Origin: Linum tenue
Lineage: Eukaryota > Streptophyta > Magnoliopsida > Malpighiales > Linaceae
Length of the DNA: 64,000 bases
NCBI GenBank assembly: GCA_946122785.1
Contig: CAMGYJ010000004.1
Coordinates: forward strand, 22,081,684 to 22,145,683
Reading direction: 5' to 3'
Shown: positions 10,079 through 21,258 of the stretch, one piece after another
Numbering within the stretch: position 1 is the stretch's first letter
How the letters are laid out: each line of letters begins with the position of its first letter
Translations under genes and position numbers: made by a program
Notes under the pieces: generated by a model
What the model saw: only the letters and a program-made list of their open reading frames with translations
The model's database searches: none
Told to the model about the DNA's origin: nothing

Positions 10079-10458
10079 GTATTCTTTCTGGAGCAAAAGT
10101 CTGATTCTTTTCCAAAGTTCCTTCAATTCCAAGTAGTAGCTCAGAAGGAAAGCGACCATCAAATAAAAACTCTCCTTACAGGTCGTAGAGGAGAATTTAT
10201 TTATACTCCGTTCATGGAGTATTGCCGCAACAACGGAATCAAAAGGTAGCTGACGGTCCGTTACACACCACAACAAAATGGCATGGCAGAAAGGAAAAAC
10301 CGCACGATTGTGAAGATGGAGAGAAGTATTCTCAAAGCAAAAAATCTTCCCAACAACTTGTGGGCAGAAGCAGTCAATGCGACAATTTACATCCTCAACA
10401 GATCACCAACAAAAGTAGCCAGGGATTCTTTGCATCATTAATCTTTAAACAGGCTAGT
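10079..10458 (+). pseudogene. Ty1/copia integrase fragment, captured
   Basis: Conceptual translation gives the core of a copia-type integrase: a RGGEF-like word degraded to GRRGEF, EYCRNNGIKR, YTPQQNGMAERKNRTIV containing the catalytic Glu, and LWAEAV followed by YILNRSPTK. A stop follows NGIKR. The fragment is flanked on both sides by the same roughly 240-bp end of an A-type LTR. It differs in sequence from the integrase of the copia element at 11161, so it came from another lineage. Confidence 0.8.
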
Positions 10459-10698
10459 GGCTAGGGGGAATCATACCTAAGTGAGTTCCCAACCTGTAAT
10501 TAGATGAACTTTAACTGTAGTTTGCTAGAGTAGTTTTAGTTCTTCCATCTTAATCTGGTTTGCTAGATAATGAACTGAAGCTGAGTAATAGTAACTCTAG
10601 AGACCCATAGATTCGATATTTATTACTTGAGCCATTATATTGCAGTCCCTTTCATTGGTTACACTTGGCCATTGTTAGGAGTTGTGTCATAGCGAGTC
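10459..10698 (+). repeat. Second copy of the A-type LTR terminus
   Basis: CTAGGGGGAATC to GCGAGTCA repeats the last roughly 240 bp of the LTR at 9838-10078. It directly abuts gag-protease coding sequence with no PBS between. Confidence 0.75.
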
Positions 10699-11160
10699 AG
10701 GAAGTGATTGAGAAGGAAGACTCCAACCCCAAGGATGGAGATGAGGATCCCTCGAAGGGAGAGAAAGAAGTGGCAAGGAAGGCATCGCCAACGCCAACTT
10801 CAGTGGCTGAGTACAAGCCACCTCTACCTTTCCCCACAAGGGTGTACAAGGAGTGGTTGGAAGCTGAATGTGGGGGCTTCATGGAGATGCTCCGAAATCT
10901 CCACCTCAACATCCCCTTCCTTGAAGCTATGGCTCACATGCCAAGGTACGCAAAGTTCCTTAATGGATTCCTTACCAAGAAACCGAAGTTTGAAGACCTC
11001 GCCAATGTGACTCTAGGTGAGGAGTGCTCGGCCTTCATCCTCAACCAGTTGCCCAAGAAGCGACCCGATCCAGGTAGCTTCACTATCCCTCTTAGTATTG
11101 GTAACCATCACATAGAAAATGCCTTGGCGGAATTAGGAGCAAGTGTGAGTGTGATGCCCT
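10699..11160 (+). pseudogene. Athila gag-protease fragment
   Basis: An open frame of about 154 codons matches the pieces at 1662 and 27990: acidic linker, VARKASPTPTSVAEYKPPLPFP, HLNIPFLEAMAHMPRYAKF, EECSAFILNQLPKK, then the start of the protease. The active-site word is AELGAS, so the Asp present in the sister copies (ADLG) is Glu here (codon 11130-11132). The frame is cut at 11160 by the copia LTR. Confidence 0.8.
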
Positions 11161-11977
11161 TGTTGGGCGAGATCAGAGTTGCAACCTCGATTGACAAGGC
11201 TGAACATTAGAGCTGCAAGCTGCAACCTCATGATCATCAGAAAAGGAAAGAAGTTTATTTCAGAGTTGCAACCTCGTGACCACCAGATAAGGAAAGGAGC
11301 CTAGTCAGGGAAACTCTTTCAATGCTAAGGCAACGGGCATTTCTCTTCAACGGCTACAGACTTGGTGGCTATATAATGTCTTTTCCCTTGCTCAGTCGCA
11401 TGTACTTCTTACTCGGAAACATTGAGCGGTAAAGGGCTGTGTAGTTGAGTGAAAAGGGTGTTCTTTCTCTAGAGGTATAGGATCTGTGAGAGTGGCAGAT
11501 AAGTGCAGAGTTTTGGATTTGAAACTCTGGCTGGTTGTTCAATTTCCATTGTAATTGAGTCTTGTAAAAGCAGAAAATCTATAGTGTCTCTCGGCAGTAG
11601 TGTTGACTGTTGCCGGGACGAGGAAGTAGCCATTGTTGGGTGAACCTCGTTAAAAAGTGCTCCTGTGTTCATTGCTTTACTTCTTTCCTTCATCTTCCTC
11701 CCCTGTTTTCGTTGCTCTGTTCTTTGTCTCTGTTTCTGCAGAGATCAAACAGACAGTCTTTTCTCTGTTGCTTCTTGCCTCTGGGCTCTGCACTGTCAAG
11801 GCCCATCGTTGCCTTGCATCTCTACTATTACGATTGGGCTTTAATTATCTTAGGCCCATATCGTCAAAAGAAGAGATCCGTTCCAAACAGTGACTGTTCT
11901 TTCATTTCATTTCCTCTTTCGCTGTGCTCTCTTTCTTTACCTTCGATCTAAAGTCCCTAATATAAGATCGACCTTCA
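11161..11977 (+). repeat. 5' LTR of the copia element
   Basis: Starts TGTTGGGCG, ends CCTTCA, 817 bp, and is followed two bases later by the PBS. A TATA box (TATATAAT) lies at 11370. The word GAGTTGCAACCTCG is repeated near 11174 and 11262. Confidence 0.8.
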
Positions 11978-11979
11978 AG

Positions 11980-11991
11980 TGGTATCAGAGC
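11980..11991 (+). other. Primer binding site, initiator tRNA-Met
   Basis: TGGTATCAGAGC, the usual plant copia PBS complementary to the 3' end of tRNA-iMet. Confidence 0.9.
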
Positions 11992-12034
11992 CTTCCTTTG
12001 AAGGAGTTCGCTACTGCCAAAGGGTAAACGATCC

Positions 12035-15000
12035 ATGGGGTCAAATGCTCAGTCAACTTTTGGTCCTGCTTCTCACCATAACCCACCTTGGTTCACTGGC
12101 ACAAACTATAATGTATGGAAAAAACGCATGAAAACTTTCATGTGGGGAATCGATGCCGACCTTTGGGTTATCATTCGAGACGGACCTGTCGAGATGGATC
12201 CAGAGCGTCAGGATGATTGGACGGATGCACAGAAGAAAAGCGCACAACTGAATTGTCGCGCTATGCACATATTGCAAACCGCCATCTCACCTGATGAAAG
12301 CGATAAAGTGGAGCAGTGTGAATCTGCCAAATAAATCTGGTCCATTCTCGAAGCAACTTATGAAGGTACGCCAAACATCAAGGAAACTCGTATTGACTTA
12401 CTTATGCATGAATACGAGACCTTTGATATGTTGTCAAATGAAGGAATCCATGAAATGTATTCTAGGTTCACTGGATTAACCAACAAATTGAAGGGTCTGG
12501 GTAGAACTATTCCCTCCAAAGATATGGTTAGAAAGATTCTTCGATCCTTACCAAAGGAATGGCTTCCTAAGCAAACTGCCATAGAAGAAGCCAGAAATTT
12601 AAATACCCTATCTGTTGATGAACTAGTTGGTTCTCTTCTAAGTCATGAACATGTGATTAGACAGGTAGGAAAAGAGGATGAAATCGTGTTCAAGAGTCAA
12701 GTAATCGGTTTACAGGAGCTACTAGTCGATATTATGATTCAAATAATAGATTTCCTGATTCATATACCAGGCAAAGTGAGTTTGCTAATCGTAATGGTGA
12801 TAGCAGTAGAAATAGTGGGGGATCTAGTCAGGTTAAGAATGCTACTTTTGAAAGGTTTGCCTCGCAGGGAAGAGAAGTTGCAGGTTCTGATCGAGAACCT
12901 CAAGGATGCTACAAGTGTGGGAAGGTAGGACATGTTCGTGCAAACTGTCCCCTAACAATGAGAGCAAAAGAACGAGCTCTAGCTGCTACCTGGAGTGATT
13001 ATGAGTCTGAAGAAGATTTAGAAGAACAAGCAGAGGAAGCCTACATGGCAAACGAGATTGGTGTAAATGAAGACAGAGGTGGGTCGGGTTTTCTCAAAGA
13101 TGAAAGCAAGTGGTACCTCGATAGTGGGTGTTCCCATCATATGACAGGTAATGAATCCCTATTCTCCACTTTTAGCTACAAATTAGGTGGGGAGGTTGTC
13201 TTTGGGGATAACAACACAGGCAGGATTATGGGACATGGTACTATTGGCCTGCCCCCAATGCCAACTGTTAAAAATGTCATGCTTGTTGATGGTCTCAAAC
13301 ATAACTTACTCTCTATCAGTCAGTTATGCAGTAGTGGAAATAAGGTTACTTTTGAAACCTCACACTGTCTGGTTGAGAGAACTCGTGATAATAAGATGAT
13401 ATTTATAGGAAACAGAGTGGGAAACATGTATGTTATTGATCTTCTTGACCTAAATGCCTTCAATGAAAAATGTCTGGTTTCCCAAACCTGTCATCAAGAA
13501 ACTGTGTGGCACAGGAAATTAGGGCACATTAGTCTGAAAAGGCTAGCTTCTCTATCAAAATCTAAACTTGTCCATGGAATGCCTGAGTTAAAAGAACAAG
13601 GGGATTTCTTTTGTAGTGCTTGTGCTGCTGGAAAACATTCCAGAAAACCTTTCAAAGCAAAAACAAATATTGCTATTACTAAACCTTTTGAATTGGTTCA
13701 CATGGATCTATTTGGTCCATGTACTGTTACCAGTCTTGGAGGAAAAAATTATGTTTTTGTCCTAGTAGACGACTTTTCAAGGTTTTCTTGGGTTTATTTT
13801 ATTAGGTCTAAGGATGAAACCTTCAAACATTTTCAGTCCTTTGTTAAACTGCACTCGGAAGTTGATTGCATCAAAAGTGACAATGGAGGTGAATTTGTGT
13901 CTGATGAGTTTTCAAGTTTTTGTGAGTCAATGGGGATTAACCATACTTTTTCTGCTCCTCGCACTCCACAATAGAATGGAATTGTGGAGAGAAAGAATCG
14001 AACCCTGATTGAGACTGCCAGAACCATGTTGCTAGATTTTGATCTACCAAAAACACTTCTGCGCTGAAGCAGTCAGTACTGCTTGTCATGTTATCAATAG
14101 AGTTTTGATTCGTATCTGAACAAGACTCCATATGAGATCTTAAAGAAAAAGACACCAAATATTTCCTACTTTCATCCTTTTGGGTGTCGCTGCTTTACCC
14201 TCAACACTAAAGATACCCTTGGAAAATTTGATGCTAAATCAGATGCGTCAATTTTCTTAGGGTATTCAGTAAAAGGGCAAGCTTACAGGATTTTTAATAA
14301 GAGAACTAAGAAGGTAGAAGAGTCAGTTCATGTGTTGTTCGATGAATCTGACTCCACTGCCAAGATTTATGAGCCAGGTACTCATATACTAGATCGGCTG
14401 GAGCTAACTAACTGGAATCATTCAGAAACAACTGCTTCTTCTCAGAGTAAAGAAGGTGTCCAGACTGTTTCAACTTCCTCACCAGCATCCATTCAGCAGA
14501 AGCTCACTGAAACAGAAGTAGAAGTACGTGCACCATCTCACATTCAAAGGCGCCATCCTGAAAGCCAAGTAATTGGTAATATAACAGATGGGATGCGTAC
14601 TCGAGGTAAATATAGTCCAGGTCAGTATGCATATGTTTCACAAATAGAACCTAAGTCATACAAAGAAGCAATTCATGATGAGGAATGGGCTTATGCTATG
14701 TTAGAAGAGTTAACTCAGTTTGAATATCTAAAGGTCTGGGAACTTGTTCGAAGACCCTTAGGAAAGACTATCATAGGAACTAAGTGGGTTTTTTGAAATA
14801 AGTCTGACGAAGAAGGCAATATTACTCGTAATAAAGCTCGTCTCGTAGCCCAAGGATACTGTCAAGAGGAGGGCATAGAATACGATGAAACTTTTGCTCC
14901 AGTAGCCCGTTTAGAGTCAATTAGGTTGTTATGTGCTTTTGCCTGTCATATGAATTTTCCTCTGTTTCAAATGGATGTTAAGAGTGCTTTCTTGAATGGA

Positions 15001-16197
15001 GACATTCAGGAGGAAGTCTATGTGGCACAACCTCCTGGTTTTGCAGATTTCCATCATCCTGACTATGTGTATAAACTGAACAAAGCTCTCTATGGGCTTA
15101 ACAAAGCTCCTAGAGCTTGGTTTGATCGATTGACCACTTTTCTTAAAGAACAAGGCTTTACTCAAGGGTCTGTTGATCAACTCTGTTCACTAAAACCACT
15201 GGTCAGGATTTACTTGTGGTCCAAGTCTATGTCGATGACATAGTATCTGGTTCCACAAATTCCTCTATGTGTACTAAGTTCTGCGAAGCAATGAAATCTA
15301 TCTTTGAAATGAGTATGATGGGTGAGCTTCAGTTTTTCTTAGGTCTGCATTTTAAACAAACTCAACATGGTACATTTATAAATCAGTCCAAGTATATTCA
15401 CACCATGCTTCAAAAGTTCAACTTGTCCAACATCAATTCCAGCCCTACTCCTATGGCTGTGAATACAAAATTGGACAAGGATGACAATGGTGTTCCTGTG
15501 GATGAAAAACTTTTTCGTGGAATGATTGGCTCACTGCTTTACTTAACAGCTAGTCGTCCCGACATTCTATATAGTGTTTGCTTGTGTGCTAGGTTTCAAG
15601 CAGCTCCTAAAGCTAGTCATCTTGCAGCAGTTAAAAGGATTTTCAGTTATTTAAAAGGAACCTCAACAGTTGGGTTGTGGTATCCTAAGAATGACAGCTT
15701 TGATTTAGTTGGCTATAGCGACTCTGACTTCGATGGAAGTCTTACTGATCGCAAAAGCACTAGTGGAGCTTGTCAAACTTGTTGGCACCTCTTTAATTTC
15801 TTGGTCTTGTAAGAAACAAGGGGATGTTGCCCTTTCAACAGCTGAAGCAGAATACATAGCTGCTGGAGGATGCTGTACTCAGCTTCTTTGGCTAAGATAT
15901 CAATTACGTGACTATGGGATACAATTTGCTAGTTTGCCTCTTTACTGTGATAATACTAGCACTATCTGTATGACCAAAAATCCTGTGCAGCATTCCAGAA
16001 CCAAACACATTGAGATAAAGTACCATTTCATTCGTGAACTTGTTCAAAAACAGGTTATCTCTCTTAACTACATCTCAACTGAATTTCAGCTAGCTGATTT
16101 ATTCACTAAACCTTTGTCTTCTGATCGGTTTGTTTTTCTTTGCTATGAGATTGGCATGCGATCATTGGAAAATCTTTCTGATTTTCTTGCTTCATAG
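12035..16197 (+). pseudogene. Copia gag-pol polyprotein, decayed
   Basis: Domains in order are as follows. Gag begins at 12035 (FTGTNYNVWKKRMKTFMWG) and includes LGRTIPSKDMVRKILRSLP and a CCHC knuckle CYKCGKVGHVRANCP at 12906-12950. Protease WYLDSGCSHHMTG is near 13111. Integrase shows an HHCC region, then HMDLFGP, KSDNGGEF and VERKN as the D-D-E residues. RT shows [15 protein letters not shown] and the YVDD site at 15228-15239. RNase H ends with the LADLFTKPL region. Lesions include TAA at 12332, a frameshift near 12690, TAG at 13972 (a Gln position), shifts near 14055-14115, TGA at 14794, and shifts near 15180 and 15760. It cannot encode active enzymes. Confidence 0.9.
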
Positions 16198-16401
16198 TTT
16201 CCTTTCTTTGTTGCTTTATTTTTTCCCTTTTTGTTTCCTGTCTTGTGGTGAATTTTTTCTTTCCTTGCTTTGTTTTCTAATTTTCAGCGATTTGAGTGTA
16301 GTGGCGATTCACTTTCTCTTTCTTTACTGCTCCTATGTGCTATATATTGTCTAGTTTTGTGGGTCTATTGATTTTCGTGTGTCTTGTAGCTCTTCTTTCT
16401 C
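16198..16401 (+). other. Copia pol to 3' ORF spacer
   Basis: About 200 bp of T-rich non-coding sequence, with no LTR or other element boundary visible. This indicates that the following ORF belongs to the same element. Confidence 0.5.
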
Positions 16402-17312
16402 GTGCCTCCAGCCATGAATCGTGTGCTAGCTCACACTTACACTGGCTCTCTCTTCTCTGATCCTGTTTCTCTCAGTCGCCATCGACATAGTCTCTTTTAT
16501 GAAGATCGTCCCATTGCCACCCCCATTCGTGTTCATCTTCCTGACTTTGTGGATTATGGCATTGATGTTAGGGGTTTTATTCACAACCTCGGCTGGGATT
16601 TTCTGTTAGTAGATCCTCTCTCTTTGATCTGTCCTGAGCTTGTCCGTTATTTTTATTCAAATCTTCACTCCTTTGGTCTCCACAGTCGCAGTTTTTCCAC
16701 TGTTATCTTTGGTCATCTGGTTACCATCCCTGCTCCTGAACTTGCCTGACTTCTTAATATTCCCTCTGTAGGGGAAGTTTTAGCTCATGAATCTGAGCTT
16801 TGGCGTTTCAACTTCAATGTCGGGACTGAGTTTGCTCAGTTGACTGGTATTCATCCTGGTCCAGCAACTTCCCTTCCCGTTACATCTTTTCTTCCCATCA
16901 TGCGTGCCCTTCATTTTGTCATCTCCAGAATCATGTTGCCTCGAACCCAATCTCTTGATGTTATTCTTCCTTTGGATCTCTGGATTATGTCCCATGCTGT
17001 GTCTGGAGTTCCTCTGGATTTCTCCTATCTTCTTTTTGGTGTCTTCATGACTTTCGGAGACTCTAGTTTCCCAGGTCCTCTTCCTTTTGGCCCTCTCATT
17101 ACTCAGCTCATTCTTCGCCTAGGGATTAGGCTTTCTCTTTTTCAAACGGAGCATACCTTCTGGTTCTTCAATGTTGATCAAGTCCTCGATGTCTTGGAGC
17201 TTGCAAACGAGGGGGAGATGGATGAACCTGCAGAAGCTGATGATGAAGATGGACCTGAAGAAGATCCTGATGAACCTGATGAACCAGCAGAAGAAGCTAT
17301 GGAGGAAGATAT
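16402..17312 (+). pseudogene. Extra 3' ORF of the copia element, env position
   Basis: One frame of about 304 codons is broken only by TGA at 16747 and is cut by the LTR at 17313. Its middle reads CPELVRYFYSNL, then FGHLVTIPAPELA, then LLNIPSVG. This layout (E-L-V-x-x-F-Y-x-x-L, then a short beta-like word, then LL-x-I/L) resembles the env-position ORFs of the Athila-like elements here (ELLWEFYSTF, FRLGGEFYSLSYDDF, ALGL). I think both belong to the putative plant transposon protein family, which is an inference from memory. The C-terminus is very acidic (runs of E, D and P). No membrane segment stands out. SIRE1-type elements are known to carry an ORF in this position. Confidence 0.65.
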
Positions 17313-18688
17313 TGACTCGCTAAAACACAACACCTAACAATGGCCAAGTGTAACCAATGAAAGGGACTGCAGTATAGTGGCACAAGTAATAAATATCGAA
17401 TCCACGGGTCTCTAGAGTTACTATTACTCAGCTTCAGTTCATTATCTAGCAAACTAGATTAAGAATTGATTGATAAACTACTCTACTAATTACAAGTTGG
17501 GAACTCACTTAGGTATGATTCCCCCTAGCTCCTTAATTAGGTCCAAGTTGCAATTACCTTTGGTTGATCTACTGTTGATTAAACTGCGGAAGATCCTAAA
17601 TTAGCTTGGAATCTCTGAAGCTGACCAAGCCCTCTCAGACAGAATACCCGGCAGGCGACTAGCCTTCACCGGGATAGACTGCTAAGGCGATTCACACAGA
17701 TCTCCACTACTGGAACGAATTCCAGTACAAAGCAGTGAATTGATTGACTCTCGCACAACCAATTCACTACTATCAATTAAGGGAGCTCTCTTAACCTAAT
17801 CAGATTCTATCTATCATAGGTTAAAGCAGAAATCAAGAGAATTTGATCAAGATTCAATTGACTCAATAAATCATGCCAAAATCAATTATAATCAAACAAT
17901 ATAGCATCCAAAACTTCATACAAGAAAGATCCTAACTCATGGAACTAGGGTTCCTCAAAACCTAACTGAAGGGAAGTTACTCCATAGAGAAGAGAGAGAC
18001 TGCAGAAATCTGATCTAGATCTTCAATCTCCATCTCCAAGCTTGATTCCTAAGCTCCAATGGCGAAGAAATCCTCCAAAATAGCTCCAAGAATGTTCCCA
18101 AGTCGCTCTCTCTCTAGGGTTCGTCCCTTGGGTGTTTGGGATCCAAAACCCAGCTCTCTCCTTCTGTTTTGGCTGAAATCTGCTTAAAAACCAGAATTTC
18201 CCGACTCACACGGGCAAGCCGCACGGCCGTGTGGCTCACCATTGTGACCGTGCGAGTCAAAACGCACCGTCCCATTAATTCGATTTTCAGCCATCTCACA
18301 CGGCCAAGGTTGCACGGCCGTGTGGATTTCCTGAGTTGCCCGTGTTTGCTCTCGGTGGAAATCACACGGCCAATTTTGCAACTTGCACGACCGTGTGACT
18401 CCCAGGACTGCCTGTGTTTGTTCTCGCACAATTCCACACGCCCTGGATTGTCAGTTGCACGGCCGTGTGGTCTTTATGTGTGGCCGTGCAGCTTCCTTAG
18501 AACCTCGCCATGCGTCCGATCCTCGTCCAATCGACCCCAAACTCGTTCCCAAGCCTCCATTCACGTACTAGGACCTGAAATATCATAAACAAGCACAACC
18601 TAGCGTGAAATCGGCCTAAAACACGAGAATCAACACCTCAAACGGAGTAAGAGCAAGGGTAAAAACATGTGTAAATAACGGTCCATCA
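17313..18688 (-). repeat. 3' LTR of the minus-strand A-type element
   Basis: Plus-strand text TGACTCGCT...GGTCCATCA, 1376 bp. It is nearly identical to 21259-22599. The main difference seen is about 32 bp near 18488-18519 that is absent from the other LTR. Confidence 0.85.
18205..18490 (-). promoter_or_regulatory. Palindrome array in A-type LTR (3' copy)
   Basis: Repeated GCACGGCCGTGTG and TCACACGGGC words, sharing the core ACGGCCGT with the other Athila-like LTRs here. An equivalent array lies at 22155-22437 in the 5' LTR. Confidence 0.65.
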
Positions 18689-18728
18689 AACTCCCCCACA
18701 CTTAACCATTTGCTTGTCCCCAAGCAAA
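18689..18728 (-). other. PPT with abutting stem-loop, minus strand
   Basis: Plus-strand text is AACTCCCCCACACTT, then TTTGCTTG-TCCC-CAAGCAAA (18709-18728). On the minus strand this reads hairpin, then AAGTGTGGGGGAG, then the LTR, as in the other elements. Confidence 0.85.
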
Positions 18729-19854
18729 CCTAACTCAAACCAATGCAACTCTCCAGACCTCTATAGCAACAAACAACCTCGATCGTAGGCAGAGGACTTC
18801 CTAGATCATTTAGCAGCTTACGAGGTCAACCGACGCACAAGTCATCTCATAACTTCTTCGGCGAGAACACTAGTCTCGAATCGGCATCATGGTAAATAGT
18901 GAACAGAGGACAAATGAATCGTGGATGCAGAGACTCTCAAAAACAAAGATCATGGACTCACATTAATTCAAGGTGCTCGATTTTCTTTTTGAAGCTGGTT
19001 GGAACCCCTTTTCTTTCTTCTTTTTGCTTGTTTTTTTGTTTTTTTTTTCAAGGGTCCAACCTGTTTTTGCAGAAAACGGGGGCTCCCACCTAGCAAAGGT
19101 TTTGCGGGAGCCCGGCTCTTACCGGCCATGCCAGGAGCAGTTGTCTCGAGCCTCGTGCGGGGGAAAGACATGTAAGGAGGCTGGAGGTAGTAGGTGGAAA
19201 TTGGGAACGGATTCCCTTCTCCCCTTACACACTTTCACTCTATTCGCACGGGAGACGTTATTTTAAAGCACAATTTCGAGCACCTGTTATTTCCAAAAAC
19301 ATGATACAAGAGTCCATGACAGGCAGAGAGTCTACAACACCACACAATTCAAGGGTCCTAAGATCACTAATTCACTCAATCAACCAACACAATATGAAGA
19401 AGAAATGAGACTTCTTAAATGCGTCAACATCCTCCATAGTGCTACACTACCTCCCTAGGTTGCAAATCACTACAGAGACTGTCAATTCAAAGCATACTGA
19501 GCAGGCAATTGCAAGGAACACGTACTTGGAGCCCTCAAATTTAAAAATTTGGACAGTGGACTAGGCTCCAAGCACACAAACAGCCAAACATTCACCCGCA
19601 TACATAATCGAACACCACCCCACACTTAAGCACGACATTGTCCTCAATGGAGGAAAGATAAGGAGGGTAGAACGAAGTTACCAGATCAAGGGTGAATGAT
19701 GATGGACGGGGCAGGCGGTGCATTCCAGGAAGAGAGAGTAATCAGAACACAAACACCACACAAAATCTCACAAAGGTTGAGCTATTGACTCTAAAATCAA
19801 ATAACAAAACTGACTCAAACGAGGAGAAATAGAGAAAGAAATGCAAACCGACTG
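18729..19854 (-). other. 3'UTR of the minus-strand element
   Basis: Non-coding. It holds the bipartite hairpin at 19525-19572 (CTTGGAGCC/GGCTCCAAG with inner stem CAAATTT/AAATTTG). It also holds the conserved block with a PPT-like AAGTGTGGGGTGG at 19615-19630. Several short plus-strand frames here are not supported. Confidence 0.7.
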
Positions 19855-19902
19855 GTTGGGTTGCCTCCCAACAAGCGCTTCTTTCACGTCGTGAGCCGGA
19901 CG
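19855..19902 (-). other. Twin hairpin at the end of the 412-aa ORF
   Basis: Minus-strand order: stem CGTC/GACG (19902-19899 with 19890-19887), then stem GTTGGG/CCCAAC around loop AGGCAA (19872-19855). Stem 2 is perfect. The ORF stop lies just after stem 1. Confidence 0.75.
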
Positions 19903-21122
19903 ATGGCTCCTAAGTTTCGGTCCATTAGAACCTCCTTGAAGTTGAGGTTCTCGTCGATGAGGTGGAGTCTCAAGTCACAAGCAGGTGGTGTGGGAGGTGA
20001 TGAAGGCTCGTGCACTTGATGCAGATGAAGTCTCCACCCTCGAGACCTCTTCTTCTCTTCTCTCGTCTCATTTCCCCAAATCAGATAAGACAGCATCGAT
20101 TGGTTACCATCGCGTCCACCAAGAGGGACCGATGTCGACGTGGCCTTGGTCTGGCAAAGAGACACTGCAAATGGGTCCTTGCTGAGCAATTCCTCGAAGT
20201 TTGGTGGAGATATCACATGTAACTCATGGCCGGTGCAGGCCTCTTCCACCTCAAATCCGTCCTCAGCCTGGACGCCAATTGCTTCTTCAACCTCCCTTCC
20301 TTGTTCATATGGTATCACCCTTGGGAAATGATCAAGAACTCCTTCTGCTTCACTTTCGTCATCCTCCACAACTTCTTTCAGCACCCTTTCTTGCTCTTCT
20401 TCTTCTAGCACGGATTGGAGAGCAAGTTGCCAAGCAATTTCTTTCATGAGATCTTCTTGCGTCTCCTCACTCATGCCCACCTCTTCAAAGCTCAGTGTGG
20501 GATGTGGAAAGGGGTGGTCGGCTACGACATGACATTCTTGATCATGATCTTCACGGGAGCTCTCCGTGATAACTTCTGTTTGCTCCACAATGTCCTTGTA
20601 GTCTTCTTCTTTCTCCTCCTCCTCTAGTATGGTAGCAGACGGGTGATCTTGAGCAAGTTGTGCACAAACTTGCTCAACCCGCTCTGGTTGCTTTGATGAG
20701 TGCGAAACATTCTCCTCCGATTCACGGAGGGATGAAGAGTTAGGAGGAGCAAAGGATGAGAAAAGGAGGTCCATCTTGCGATTGCGTCTCTCGGAGTCCC
20801 GAACAAACTGCTCCATGAGAAGCCTCAATTCATAGTTTGGATCTGGCTGGGGAGTGTAGCATGGCTCTGCAGAATGGCCCGTGAAGGCCGCCATGGGTAA
20901 CTCCAGCGCTGATGGCCCTTCTGGTTGTGGGAGAAAGTCTTCTTGGTAATGAGATTGTTCTTGATATGCCCAGGGGTCAGATTTTTCTCCATAGTAAGGG
21001 GGTTGGTACTGGAACCCGAATCCATAGTCTTCTCCTCCTTGATTGCTCCAGGGGGTCTCGGGGTAATACCACTCGGATGGTGGTGGATACCCCCAATGGT
21101 TGGAGAAGCCATGAGGATCCAT
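19884..21122 (-). CDS. Intact 412-aa ORF of unknown function
   Basis: It starts at the first ATG about 110 bp after the PBS and is open to a TGA at 19884. The N-terminal 50 residues are rich in Y, W, P, G and S (NHWGYPPPSEWYYPETPWSN). A short basic helix-like stretch follows (NYELRLLMEQFVRDSERRNR). Residues roughly 150-300 are strongly acidic (EEEEKEEDYKD, QSVLEEEEQERVLKEVVEDD). The C-terminus contains FEELLSKDPFAVSLCQTKAT and LHLIDENLNFKEVLMDRN. No zinc knuckle, protease, RT or membrane segment is seen, so it is not an ordinary gag despite its position. Being undisrupted while the neighbours are decayed suggests youth or use. I do not recognise the family with certainty; an Athila-derived accessory protein is possible. 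Confidence 0.75.
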   Translation of the reverse strand: MDPHGFSNHWGYPPPSEWYYPETPWSNQGGEDYGFGFQYQPPYYGEKSDPWAYQEQSHYQEDFLPQPEGPSALELPMAAFTGHSAEPCYTPQPDPNYELRLLMEQFVRDSERRNRKMDLLFSSFAPPNSSSLRESEENVSHSSKQPERVEQVCAQLAQDHPSATILEEEEKEEDYKDIVEQTEVITESSREDHDQECHVVADHPFPHPTLSFEEVGMSEETQEDLMKEIAWQLALQSVLEEEEQERVLKEVVEDDESEAEGVLDHFPRVIPYEQGREVEEAIGVQAEDGFEVEEACTGHELHVISPPNFEELLSKDPFAVSLCQTKATSTSVPLGGRDGNQSMLSYLIWGNETREEKKRSRGWRLHLHQVHEPSSPPTPPACDLRLHLIDENLNFKEVLMDRNLGAIVRLTT

Positions 21123-21234
21123 GATTCAGATCTGCACCAACAAAAACAAAAACACCCAAGTGAAAAGCAAGGGTGGAAAAGAAAAGAAAAACGCTAAAGT
21201 AACAAACTTCTGCCTTTCCTAATACTCTAGAAAG

Positions 21235-21252
21235 TCCCCGGCAACGGCGCCA
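21235..21252 (-). other. Primer binding site, tRNA-Asp
   Basis: The minus strand reads TGGCGCCGTTGCCGGGGA, complementary over 18 nt to the 3' end of plant tRNA-Asp. It lies next to the 5' LTR. It is the best preserved PBS of the Athila-like elements here. Confidence 0.9.
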
Positions 21253-21258
21253 AAAACT

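Larger units (their letters stand above)
11161..17312 (+). mobile_element. Ty1/copia element, Sirevirus-like, 3'-truncated
   Basis: Order: 5' LTR, tRNA-iMet PBS, gag, PR, IN, RT, RNase H, then an additional ORF. Copia order (IN before RT) is clear. The additional downstream ORF and the RT wording (FEMSMMGEL) suggest the Sirevirus lineage. No 3' LTR is found; the element ends where an A-type LTR begins at 17313. It is inserted in an Athila protease. Confidence 0.8.

Noticed and set aside
17308..17312. GATAT as target duplication of the minus-strand element
   Set aside because: The right flank after 22599 does not repeat it.
19985..20627. Plus-strand ORFs opposite the 412-aa ORF
   Set aside because: Shadows of the minus-strand frame; no family resemblance.
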